DNA of 42,996 nucleotides, from the NCBI GenBank assembly GCA_025201705.1, contig MU616780.1:1-42996 (forward strand), read 5' to 3'. The position numbers were made by a program, and so were the translations under genes. The DNA is from Dissophora ornata. Taxonomy: Eukaryota > Mortierellomycota > Mortierellomycetes > Mortierellales > Mortierellaceae. Of this stretch, positions 11,575 to 20,081 are shown piece after piece. Position 1 is the first letter of the stretch. Each line of letters begins with the position of its first letter. Below the pieces are notes generated by a model. The model saw nothing but the letters and a program-made list of their open reading frames with translations. It was not told where the DNA came from and searched no databases.

Positions 11575-12003
11575 CTAGTCTTCCTGGAGCAACTCGATTG
11601 TCATTTCTTCTCTCCTCTCCATCACTCCTAGGTACTGCAAACCCTTGAGGCTCGCTAGCACAGCCCGATCAGCAACTCGGGGGTATGGTTGCTCGACAGG
11701 GCACTGTCCATTCTCGTGCTCCGTCAGAGACTTGCCGCATGAACGCTCGTTCGCTCGAGGGCTTCGGCCGTATATCTGCACCCACGGTCGCGCTTGCTGG
11801 CCCTCTGGTCGGTTTCGCTTCTTCTTCTCCGTGACCCTGTTGGATTGTTCCCATGCCACCGTTGCTGTGCACCTTGGTTTCCATATACGCTCGCAGGCCT
11901 CCTTCTCGATGAAGCAACAGAAAGACCGGGCTACACGCTGGGCAATGCTTGTAGGATCGTGTAGGTAATAGGTAGAACGCGCTAGGGCTGTACTTGTACG
12001 TGA
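11575..12003 (-). pseudogene. Orphan exon-like ORF with Cys/Trp motifs, possibly mobile-element derived
   Basis: An open frame of 142 codons runs from an acceptor-like TTAG (minus strand, 12005-12004) to the stop at 11575 with almost no internal Met, so it reads as an internal or last exon. Visible features are IAQRVARSFCCFIEKEACE, a WKPRC element, a basic KKKRNRP stretch, and a tail VLASLKGLQYL. I do not recognise the family; the look of the segment suggests a piece of a mobile-element polyprotein. No matching upstream exon was found. It could be a chance open frame, though composition and spacing argue mildly against that. Confidence 0.3.
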
Positions 12004-12325
12004 CTAAGATTTGGCACGTGGACGAGGGGTATGGAGAGGGCTTCAGTGTGACTCGAGAAGAAAGGCGGCGGATTAATCGCATGGCCAGCGTCTGTTGCAT
12101 CGATGTCGGCAGAGAAGCTTTCGTGCCAACAATCTGGAATCTACCAGTTTCTCGAATGATCAAATGTGGGCGCCAAACAAAGAGAGAGAAAGAGAGCCCA
12201 CCTAAGATTCCAAAAACGGCCCTGTGGCAACAAAGAAGGAAAGTACGAGAGCGTGTGTCTCATTTTCTTCCCCTGGTACGAATTTTTCACACCGCAAAGT
12301 TGCTCGCGTCGCAAACAAAACAGGC
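12004..12325. other. Unassigned spacer before the repeat arm
   Basis: About 320 nt with both strands partly open but no recognisable protein. It contains a short AG-rich run (about 12180-12195). It ends where the dispersed repeat arm begins. Confidence 0.35.
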
Positions 12326-13136
12326 TCTTTCTACACAGCATCATCACCCCACATAGTATGATCCAGGACCCGGAGGTATATTTGTATAAACTAGACATGG
12401 AAAAGGCGACAATTGTGGCGTCCTAGCACGGATTCCGGCTTGGATGTGCTCAACCGCAATCCACAGGACGATAGCTTCTAGCCATTGCCTGCTCAGGCAA
12501 GCCCAAATCCTAATTAAGATGTCAATGCCACACATATGCAAATACCACACAGTTGCGAATACCACACATATGCATTTACCGCACAGATGCAAATACCACA
12601 CTAAAAAAAAGAAAAGCTTCTTCTGCATAGCAGATGATTAGATGATTGTGAAGGCCCCCAGCAATCACTATAAATTGCTAGCCTGCTTCTTTCCACCTTC
12701 CCCTACAGCGACCTCACCTCCTTCATCTCCCTCAGTGCTCCTCACACTCTTGCGTCAACAACAACCAGTAACAGTAACAACGACATCAACAAGGGGAACA
12801 CCCATCATCTTCAGGTCGTTTTAAGACATGAAGAGATCCAGTCTTCATTTATTTTGGATTGTCCTGGGAATTTCACGGTTCTGCAGCTGAAGCAGGATAT
12901 TCACTAAAGAACTATGGCGTATTTCTTCCTGTCGCCAGATGAGATGTTTTAACTTGACCAAACACTACTCTATTACATTATTCACAATAAGGTCAATCAC
13001 CATATCAGTTGTGTCTGGATCCGACACAAGGGTACGGAGTCAAGGCTTTTTGATAACAGTGTTGTCAGCGAGGTCCTTGCCCGTAGCGCCACTATCTATC
13101 CCACGACTGCTGTCAGGCCAGCTGGCGTTCATGGTT
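12326..13136 (+). repeat. Solo arm of a dispersed foldback repeat
   Basis: This sequence matches, with scattered mismatches and small indels, the left arm of the foldback element at 34097-34945. Both begin TCTTTCTACACAG and share a block of short ATACCACACAG-like units (12527-12600), a TATAAAT (12669), a Gln/Asn-codon-rich stretch near 12755-12790, and GTGTCTGGATCCGACACAAG. Similarity ends at GGCGTTCATGGT, where the two copies diverge abruptly. The minus strand near 13040-13120 encodes the same short peptide as the full element (SRGIDSGATGKDLADNTV). It stops about 180 nt before the PD-(D/E)XK gene at 13318 and may have removed that gene's original 5' end. Confidence 0.8.
12669..12675 (+). promoter_or_regulatory. 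TATA-like box within the repeat arm
   Basis: TATAAAT in the context CACTATAAATTGCTAG, conserved at 34474-34480 in the other left arm. It is followed by a pyrimidine-rich stretch in both copies, so the arm may carry a promoter. Function not shown. Confidence 0.3.
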
Positions 13137-13317
13137 TACAATTTATTAACACAGACATCCATTCGCATTATTGTCAGACCGTGTGTCGGAATACGACTAT
13201 GTGCAGTTCGTGCCGAGTCCTGTAATTGGGCATCAACAGTTACCAAGCCCCACTACGAGAAGCGGCCATCCCTCGGTTTCCGTAACGCCGTCATCTGTTG
13301 GACACTAGCCCAATTTC

Positions 13318-14940
13318 ATGGACTGCGTTCACAGGATGGAGCTAGAGCGAACCCCTCAATATCCACGGCCAAAGTTCAGGGACGACAGGATATTTCTACA
13401 GGAAGCGACTCTCCATGAACTATTCGCACAAGATTTTGGAGTAGTCCAACTCTTGCCTCCTGGAGCAAGGACCATCAAAATCATGGGGCTTCCGCGCGGT
13501 AACCCTGATCTTGTGTGCATGAGGGCGCAGGGTCGGTTTGATGATCCTACGGCTGTGCTTTTCCCAATCGAGATTAAAAGACCAATTCGTCTGAGATCCG
13601 ACAACCTGGTTGAGGATTACACCCGACAATGGCAATCTGGAGGAGAGCAAGGCCCGGTAGGTCCAGTAAGACAAATATTTGGGTATATGCGGCTCAATGG
13701 ATTCCGATATGGTGTTCTGACGACCTATGAGGAGATATGGTTTATCAAGCGAACCATGCAACACACGAACGACTTGGTGGTGTCTCCTACGATTTCCTCC
13801 AGCGGAACAGGACCAACTTTACTCCAGTGCTACCTTTGGTTCATTCGACAGGCGCATGATGACGAATGGATGCTCGACACATCCGACGTTGCACAGAATC
13901 GCGCAATTCCATATGAAGGCCTTTCTCAGTCATTCCGCCTTGCTAGTTTGGTACGTATAATGGATGCTGTTTTTCGTGTTCTTCTGCATGGTCGTCCTAT
14001 ATAAAAGCAGTAGTTTCTTACCTCTTGTCCCTGAATACAATAGGCTAGCGACATTGCAACCAGCAAACCGGCATGGCTCAGCTATATGCTTCACATTGGC
14101 GGTCTTACCTTCTGCGGTGACTCTAAGAAACTACAGATTCCAAATCTCGTTGCTGCCGAGCGCTTCGGCAATGCCACATTAGACCGTCTGAAATTGCGCC
14201 TCGAGGATGTCCATCTTGCATTTCAAAACATCGTATCAAGCGGGAGTGTACGTCAGGCACTCGCATTATACAAGCGAACTATGGAGATACGCGATGTGGG
14301 CGACAGTGACTTTAAAAAAACAGAGGAGAACCACCGAGACTCTTTTCACTACGCACTGCTTGGCAATTCACATCCGGCATTGCGGAAAATTGGATTGGAG
14401 ACCCATATCACAAAGGTAACATGATATTGGTTGGCCCTACAAGATCTGGTAACATTTATCCTTTTGCACTAACTACCTCAATTTCTGCATTGGCAATAAT
14501 AGATGCCGCAAAAAACAATTGGGCGGATCGACATGTTGATTCAGGTCCCGTTGAAGAAACGAGTGCTACTGTTGGAGTGGAAAGCGATTCAGATTGATTA
14601 CTTGGATTTTGGCACGTTGCGCGAACGCAAAGGAAAAGCCGAGCACCTTCAACGCATGGTCCTTGTTAATGATGTTCTTGATCTCAAGTTTAGTCAGAAC
14701 GACATATGGAGAGCAGGACAAACCATCCGAAGTTGGATTGCAGAAGGCCCTATCAGAGGGGATAACAAAAAATCGCCACGTCAACAGCTCGCAGAGTATG
14801 TCGCCAGTCCAGAGATTACGAAGTTGAAGGAGGACAACGAGGTAACAGCCTATTTGGTTGTTGTCATTGGATCTTGCCAGGTATTGTTTTGGGAGATGGA
14901 CGATGGATATTTCCAGAAGGATCCGCAGTTGGCCGCCTGA
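13318..14940 (+). CDS. Large accessory protein with two PD-(D/E)XK-like nuclease signatures
   Basis: Exons 13318-13950, 14044-14415 and 14503-14940 join in phase 0 at both introns (GTACGT...AATAG and GTAACA...AATAG) and give about 480 aa. The first exon has GNPDLV..., then LFPIEIKRP, fitting motif II-III of PD-(D/E)XK nucleases (PD then ExK), followed by IFGYMRLNGFRYGVLTTYE. The middle exon has GGLTF...IPN..AAERFGNA, similar in pattern to the region before the nuclease in AAA-ATPase-like/PDDEXK_9 proteins. The last exon has GRIDMLIQ..., then VLLLEWK, a second D...ExK pattern, then LAEYVASPEI and TAYLVVVIG. Such nucleases are common C-termini of Crinkler-RHS effectors, but no Crinkler header is attached. 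A solo repeat arm ends about 180 nt upstream, so the gene may be 5'-truncated. An ATG at 13336 is an alternative start. No lesion is seen. Confidence 0.68.
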
Positions 14941-15133
14941 CCGACTGACTTTCACAAGGTTCGGGACAATTCACTTTTGAATAAATCATTTGCAACGTCC
15001 TTTCCTTCCTTTGACAGCTAAACACCAAAGAACCATGGAAATGAAACCTCTAGCCTAGCAGCTTTCATGCTCCTTATTCTTTTCCGCATAGGAAATAATG
15101 ATACTCCGCCCTCACGCACCGTTTACTTTTTTT

Positions 15134-16250
15134 CACGTTGAAAGACATGGGAGCAAGAGTGAAGACGACAAAGGTAGATGGTTAATACGAAGAACGGTTG
15201 TGCACATCCACGCTATAGGCGTCGCCAGACCCAGCAAAGAGACTCGATTTATATCTTACGGGCTGGGCACGTTGAAAGACATGAGAGCAAGAGTGAAGAC
15301 AACAAAGGTAAATGGTTAATACGATGAACAGTTGTGCACATCAACGCCATAGGCGTCGCCAGACCCAGCAAAGAGACTCGAGTTATATCTTACGGGCTGG
15401 GCACGTTGAAAGAGATGAGAACAAGAGTGAAGACGAAAGAGGTAAATGGTTAATACAAGAAACAGTTTTGCACATTAACGCTATTTGAGTCGCCAGACCC
15501 AGCAAAGACGCTCGATTTATATCTTACACGCTGTGCACGTTGAAAGAGATAAGAGAAAGAGTGAAGACAACAGATGTAAATGGTTAATACGAAGAACAGT
15601 TGTGCACATCAACGCTATTGGCGTCTCCAGATCCAGCAAAGAGACTCGAGTTATATCTTACTAGCTGGGCACGTTGAAAGACATGAGAGCAAGAGTGAAG
15701 ACGAAAGAGGTAAATGGTCAATACAAGAAATAGTTTTGCACATTAACGCTATTTGGGTCGCCAGACCCAGCAAAGACACTCGATTTATATCTTACACGCT
15801 GGGCACGTTGAAAGAGATAAGAGCAAGAGTGAAGACAACAGAGATTAATGGTTAATACGAAGAGCAGTTGTGCACATCAACGCTATTGGCGTCGCCAGAT
15901 CCAGCAAAGAGACTCGAGTTATATCTTACCCGCTGGGCACGTTGAAAGAGATGAGAGCAAGAGTGAAGACGACAAAAGTAAATGGTTAATACGAAGAGCA
16001 GTTGTGCACATCAACGCTGTTGGCGTCAGACCCAGAAAAGAGGCTCTTACATGCTGTGCACGTTGAAAGAGACGAAAGCAAGAGGGAAGACGACAGAGGT
16101 AAATGTTTAATACAAAGAATAGTTGTGCACATCAACGTTGTAGGCGTCGCCAGACCCAGCAAAGAGACTCGATTTATATCTTACGTCCTGGGCACGTTGA
16201 AAGAGATAAAATGGTTAATGCAAAGAACATCTGTATGCTGTAAGAGCTTT
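15134..16250. repeat. 134-bp satellite array with 268-bp dimeric pattern
   Basis: Units beginning CACGTTGAAAGA start at 15134, 15268, 15402, 15536, 15670, 15804, 15938, 16059 and 16193. The period is exactly 134 bp except for one unit shortened by 13 bp (15938 to 16059), and the last unit is truncated near 16250. Variants alternate: units 1, 3 and 5 carry GAAGACGA... and CTCGATTT, whereas units 2, 4 and 6 carry GAAGACAAC and CTCGAGTT. The basic repeat of much of the array is therefore a 268-bp dimer. Because 134 is not a multiple of 3, open frames through the array are not conserved and are unlikely to be coding. The array lies directly downstream of a secreted-protein first exon on the minus strand. 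Confidence 0.95.
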
Positions 16251-16271
16251 TGCACCAATAAGAATACTTAC

Positions 16272-16368
16272 TGACGTCGTGTAAGAGTCGGGGCGCCGCC
16301 AATATGGATCCGGTCATGGCGAGTGCCAACACTAGGACAAGAAGAGAGTAAACGGTGCGAGCAATCAT
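16272..16368 (-). CDS. First exon of a small secreted protein, rest not found
   Basis: The ATG at 16368 begins a typical signal peptide: MIARTVY, then a Leu/Val/Ala core, then a cleavage-like SILAAPR. After 97 nt, in phase 1, comes a good donor (GTAAGT at 16271). Reading on without splicing gives a 64-codon frame that runs into the satellite. No matching second exon was found within or beyond the satellite array, which begins about 20 nt past the donor. The gene is either interrupted by the array or has the array inside a long intron. The product is unknown. Confidence 0.5.
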
Positions 16369-17038
16369 GGTTATGATTCAAAGTGGAATGTATTTAATGT
16401 GTTGGTGTAGTGGTGAAATAGAAATGTGCTCCTGTGCGTGAATCCACAGAGTGGGATGGTGGGTTGACAAAGCGAGGGACGACATGTTAGATGCAGGAGG
16501 CACATTTTTTCACAGTCACAAGTTCAGGGGGGGTCGGAAAGATGCCTCCAGGCTGTCTCCTTGGAAAAATGCATGAGAAGATGGAATGCGAAGACGTAAA
16601 GGGGCGGGACACACCAAGGTCAACGCGGAGGGGAACTAAAGCTGACTTCATACAGAAGGAAAAGTAGTGGATGAAGGGAGATGAGATAGATGAGGGAAGG
16701 AACACCTCGATTACCGCCTTGGCAATTTTTAGTTGAATACGAAAAGAGGTTCGCCTTCAGTGTCATATCTCGCAGGGAAGTGAGGAGCACAGGAAAGTAT
16801 GCGCTACACACCTGCAAATGATAAATCTAGTTTTTTTTGCTGCAAAAGGCAGGGTTCTCCATTTTGTTTTTCGGTTTGTTACAGGGAAATCACATGCCTA
16901 CTGGGCCCACAATCTTTTCGCTGTGCTGCGTGGCTGTTTGGTTCTCCAACCGATTTTTCTTCCTTCCTCCCTTCCTTTATCTCATTTCTTCACTCATTCA
17001 TCTCCTTCATTTATTACTATATTTCCATCCACTCACTG
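16369..17038. other. Divergent promoter region of two secreted-protein genes
   Basis: The stretch lies between two divergent genes with signal peptides. The plus strand becomes strongly pyrimidine-rich from about 16955 to 17038 (CTTCCTCCCTTCC, TTCACTCATTCATC), typical of a fungal core promoter and leader. No other gene is seen. Confidence 0.45.
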
Positions 17039-17399
17039 ATGCAAGTCCGATATCACATCTCCTTGGTCTTGGTGGCGTTGTTAGCAGGTGCCGCTTTGGC
17101 TGCAACCTGGAACGACAAGAACCTGGATAACTGGGACAAGGGTTGGGATGTCAACTTTTTGGGCGAACCGATCGATGTTGACACTGAATGCAACGGCTAG
17201 CCTTTAGTCTTACTAACCGGAACCTCCTCGTACTCGAGAGCCCTTTTGCAAACCCTCTACTGGCGATAAATACGTCTGCAGCGACGGATCAGAATTTAAG
17301 CTCCTGGGTCAAGAGGAAATGGATGCTATCAAGGACAATGATGTCGTTAAACCTCTCAGGATTCGGTACCTGCCGGTCCATGGTGCGGCCTCTAAGTAA
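17039..17399 (+). CDS. Small secreted protein, probably two exons
   Basis: The ATG at 17039 opens a clear signal peptide (MQVRYHISLVLVALLAGAALA), with cleavage expected after ALA or LAA. Unspliced, the frame stops at 17200 (53 aa). A second frame from 17241 to the TAA at 17399 looks strongly coding (PFCKPSTGDKYVCSDG..., ending PVHGAASK). A perfect TACTAAC branch site at 17211 and an AG at 17239-17240 support an intron 17177-17240. That join keeps phase 0 and gives 98 aa with two Cys in the mature part. The donor (GTTGAC) is weak, so the exact splice is uncertain. Function is unknown; a small secreted or effector-like protein is plausible. It lies head-to-head with another signal-peptide exon. 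Confidence 0.55.
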
Positions 17400-17796
17400 C
17401 TTGGCCCTTCAAAACTGTCCACAGTGTACCGATCACGTCTCGGCCTACTACAGCCTTTCGAATATCAGTAAACCCACATTAAAGGCTATTTTTATTGACA
17501 CAGCTCTGCTCTGAATCTACTGTATGTCTCCATGTCTATGTGTGTGTGTTTGTGGCAACGAAAAAAAAAGAGAGCCAGTGCGAATGCCAAAGGTGAACCA
17601 AAGTAAGCATCAAATGAGTCGATTGACTTTCCATTTATGGGTTGGTGGCGCTTTTCCGCCTAGACCGTGACGTAATTTTTTTTGGCGCGCCTCGTGTTGG
17701 GACATCTGTGTGCGTGGGAGAGGCGCTTTCCGCTGTTCACAGACACTCCCCGTCTTCGTTCCTAGTTCACATCAGCACCGGCAGCAGCGACACAGC
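17400..17796. other. Intergenic region and MIM2 promoter
   Basis: About 400 nt between the secreted protein and the MIM2-like gene. A short GT-rich stretch (17541-17552) and an AAAAAAAAGAG run are present. No gene is recognised. Confidence 0.45.
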
Positions 17797-18253
17797 ATGA
17801 GCGGACCCGTGCTACCAACCACCGCCGACGGATACATCGACACCGCAGCTGCAGCCTCCGCCGACACCCTCGCCCAGCGGATATGGGATATCGACGAACA
17901 GCTCACGGACATTGACTCGATCGATGGCGACTCGGACATCTCTGAATTCTCTACAACCTCATCGACGTCCACCCGGGACATTCAGCGCGAATGGGATGAG
18001 AACATGGAGCAAGGCCGACAGCTCTTTGCTATAGTCATCTTTCCATTTGTCGGACGCTGGCTGGGAAAGAAGGTCTCGTACTGGGGTATGTGTGTGTGTC
18101 TGTCTCTGTGCTGTTCTCTTGTTGCAGTCCTCGGATGTTGAACCAGCCAGTATCCTAGTTTTGACACATCGTGCCCCCCATCTGGCTTCTCATTGTCTAG
18201 TCTGGACAAAGTTCCTGGAGCACCACTACAAGTTCCGCGCAATAGGAGCATAA
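17797..18253 (+). CDS. MIM2: MIM2-like mitochondrial outer-membrane import protein
   Basis: Exons 17797-18085 and 18201-18253 join in phase 1 (GTATGT...TCTAG) and give 113 aa. The N-terminal 65 residues are acidic with Ser/Asp repeats. The conserved part begins WDENMEQGRQLFAIV, then a hydrophobic segment IFPFVGRWLGKK and SYWVWTKFL across the splice site. That pattern (W-x2-S/N-x-E-Q, then PF-x-G-K/R-W-L-G-R/K) is the Mim2 signature. Mim1/Mim2 form the outer-membrane complex that inserts alpha-helical proteins. Length is slightly above yeast Mim2 (87 aa), mostly through the acidic leader. The first in-frame ATG follows a pyrimidine-rich leader. Assignment is by motif memory, so moderate. Confidence 0.7.
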
Positions 18254-18842
18254 GAGCGCATTAAGAGGATTAAGAGGCACACCTGGCTGATGCCTGGTGC
18301 CTAGAAGGACGATTCCGACAGAGGATGTATTTACTTCTCGGTAGTCTATCGTCTTGCTCAAGCAATTGGCCCATGTCTGTTATCTGGGCCAGGACTGACA
18401 GGATCATGGATCTCTCTCAGCTGTGTAGAACATTACAACACCTTGACATGCAAACACACTACATACACATATACATGATAAAAGCATGGGGGCGAGCGCC
18501 ACAGAAACTGCCAGGGAAAAGAATCGGCCTTACTTTTAAAACATGCATCGCAATCTATTACTGCTGTTGCCAGAAGCAACGGACTTGTGTCCCTTGGTTG
18601 GCTCTAGGAGAGTCCATAATTTGGAGGAACGCGTGGTTTCTTTGAGTGGGTGAGGGGTCCGATAAGCATTGACCCTATCAGAGCTCAGACTCGCCGACAC
18701 CAGCAACGTTACGTATTTCCTGCATTTTCCGGAAACAGCAGTTCACGCGTACATGTTGCGGGTCGTCGCTCGAACGTTTGTCTTTGCAAACCCTTTTGCT
18801 CCTCCGTCTCTCACTCTCCCCCCATTCACGATTTTACTCGCC
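18254..18842. other. Intergenic region upstream of the mitochondrial protein
   Basis: The stretch becomes C/T-rich from about 18790 (CTCTCACTCTCCCCCC), as in a leader. In-frame ATGs at 18669 and 18753 exist upstream of the chosen start at 18843. No separate gene is recognised. Confidence 0.45.
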
Positions 18843-19729
18843 ATGTTTGCGCCATTCAGAAACTCGATTGCCCCCCAGATCTGCAAGGCACGCGCTCCTC
18901 TCAGTCCCGCCTCCGCGTCATCCCCTTTGCAACGCCTCGCCTCAATCCGGTTCCTGTCAACACGCCACCCCCGTCCTCTCCGCGACGCGTCCTACCCTTT
19001 CCCGCTCTACTACCACCTCGTCCCTCCCCATTCATCCGACCGCCACTCCAGCTATGCTGTCTCATTCCTCGCGGATTTCCCTAATCACAACCGCCAGGTC
19101 ATCGGGTACCTGAGCCATAACCCATCCTCTTCCTCATCCGCGTCCGGCAACGACGAGAGCTTGCAGCTCAAACCCAACAAGTTTACAGAGAACGGCGCCT
19201 TCAACAATGTTCTGCATGCTGTTATCCAACAGAATTTGGATAAGGATCCCATGGTCGAAACCGTCTTGCACCAACAGTCGGAAGGGTAAAATATATCCTT
19301 AACTTTTTTTTTTTTTTGTTAAGCCCACGATATCTTTCTCTGACCCTATTTGTGTTTAAACATATACAATGTAGATGGACCCACATTGTCGACTATCGCA
19401 ATCCAGCACCCTATGGAAGGTAAAGGTTGCAATGCTAGACCACGGACTGATGCTATTTGAATTTTTTCTTTACGATGTAAAAGCCCTCAAAGTGGCATTG
19501 CTCGCAAACATCCTACTAACGTTGCGTTGTTTGATACAATTTTTTTGCGGGTGTCCCCAGAATCCCATCATCAGAGGATATCTTTGGAAGTGTCCAGATT
19601 GTGGACGGAGTCATCCAACCCTCGACGTACCAGAGAATGCCCTCGCACCGAATCGTCAGCGGCGATGGTCTCTTTCAATTGAGCGAGTATCTGCACGAGA
19701 AGCTCGTCCATCACCTCAAGAGTCTGTAG
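18843..19729 (+). CDS. Conserved fungal mitochondrial protein of unknown function
   Basis: Exons 18843-19285, 19375-19419 and 19561-19729 join in phase 2 at both introns and give 218 aa. The N-terminus is basic, Ser/Ala-rich and lacks acidic residues (MFAPFRNSIAPQ...), fitting a mitochondrial presequence. The conserved core is KFTENGAFNNVLHAVI, WTHIVDYRNPAPYGRI across two splice sites, EDIFGSV, Y.RMPSHRIV, then a C-terminal LSEYLHEKL. I recognise the W-x-H-I-x-D-x-R...GRI...EDI-x-G architecture from uncharacterised fungal proteins but cannot name one. In-frame ATGs further upstream (18669, 18753) would give longer products; 18843 is preferred because it places the presequence at the start. 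AATAAA lies at about 19768. Confidence 0.75.
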
Positions 19730-20081
19730 ACCGGAGCTACACCGTCAACTAGTCGACTACGCATTCAAATAAAACACAATGCATAGCATTCTAGCATTTA
19801 TATTTTTTATATTTTTTTGTTTTTACATCTTCATGATAAATCTGCTGTATACAAGTTAGACATGGTGTATGTGTATGTTCGTGTGCATAGGGAGTATTTC
19901 TTACAAAACAAATAGGAGAAAAAGAAAAGTGCATTATGAAGGAGAAAGTGTAAAATCATGGTAGTTGTAAAAAAATAGAGTGCTGGGCTGACGGCGTGGG
20001 ACAATTATGAAACGACATGAAGTGAAAGTGAGTAGAGAGTAGCAAAGACAACGGCAGCGTTCGAGAGTGCAATCTAGTGCT
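19730..20081. other. Convergent 3' intergenic region
   Basis: AT-rich 3' region shared by the mitochondrial protein (+) and the polymerase gene (-). AATAAA at about 19768 probably serves the plus-strand gene. No gene is seen. Confidence 0.5.

Noticed and set aside
15580..16274. Short open frames within the 134-bp satellite that look like repeated proteins
   Set aside because: The unit length is not a multiple of three, so each copy changes frame; the similarity reflects the DNA repeat.
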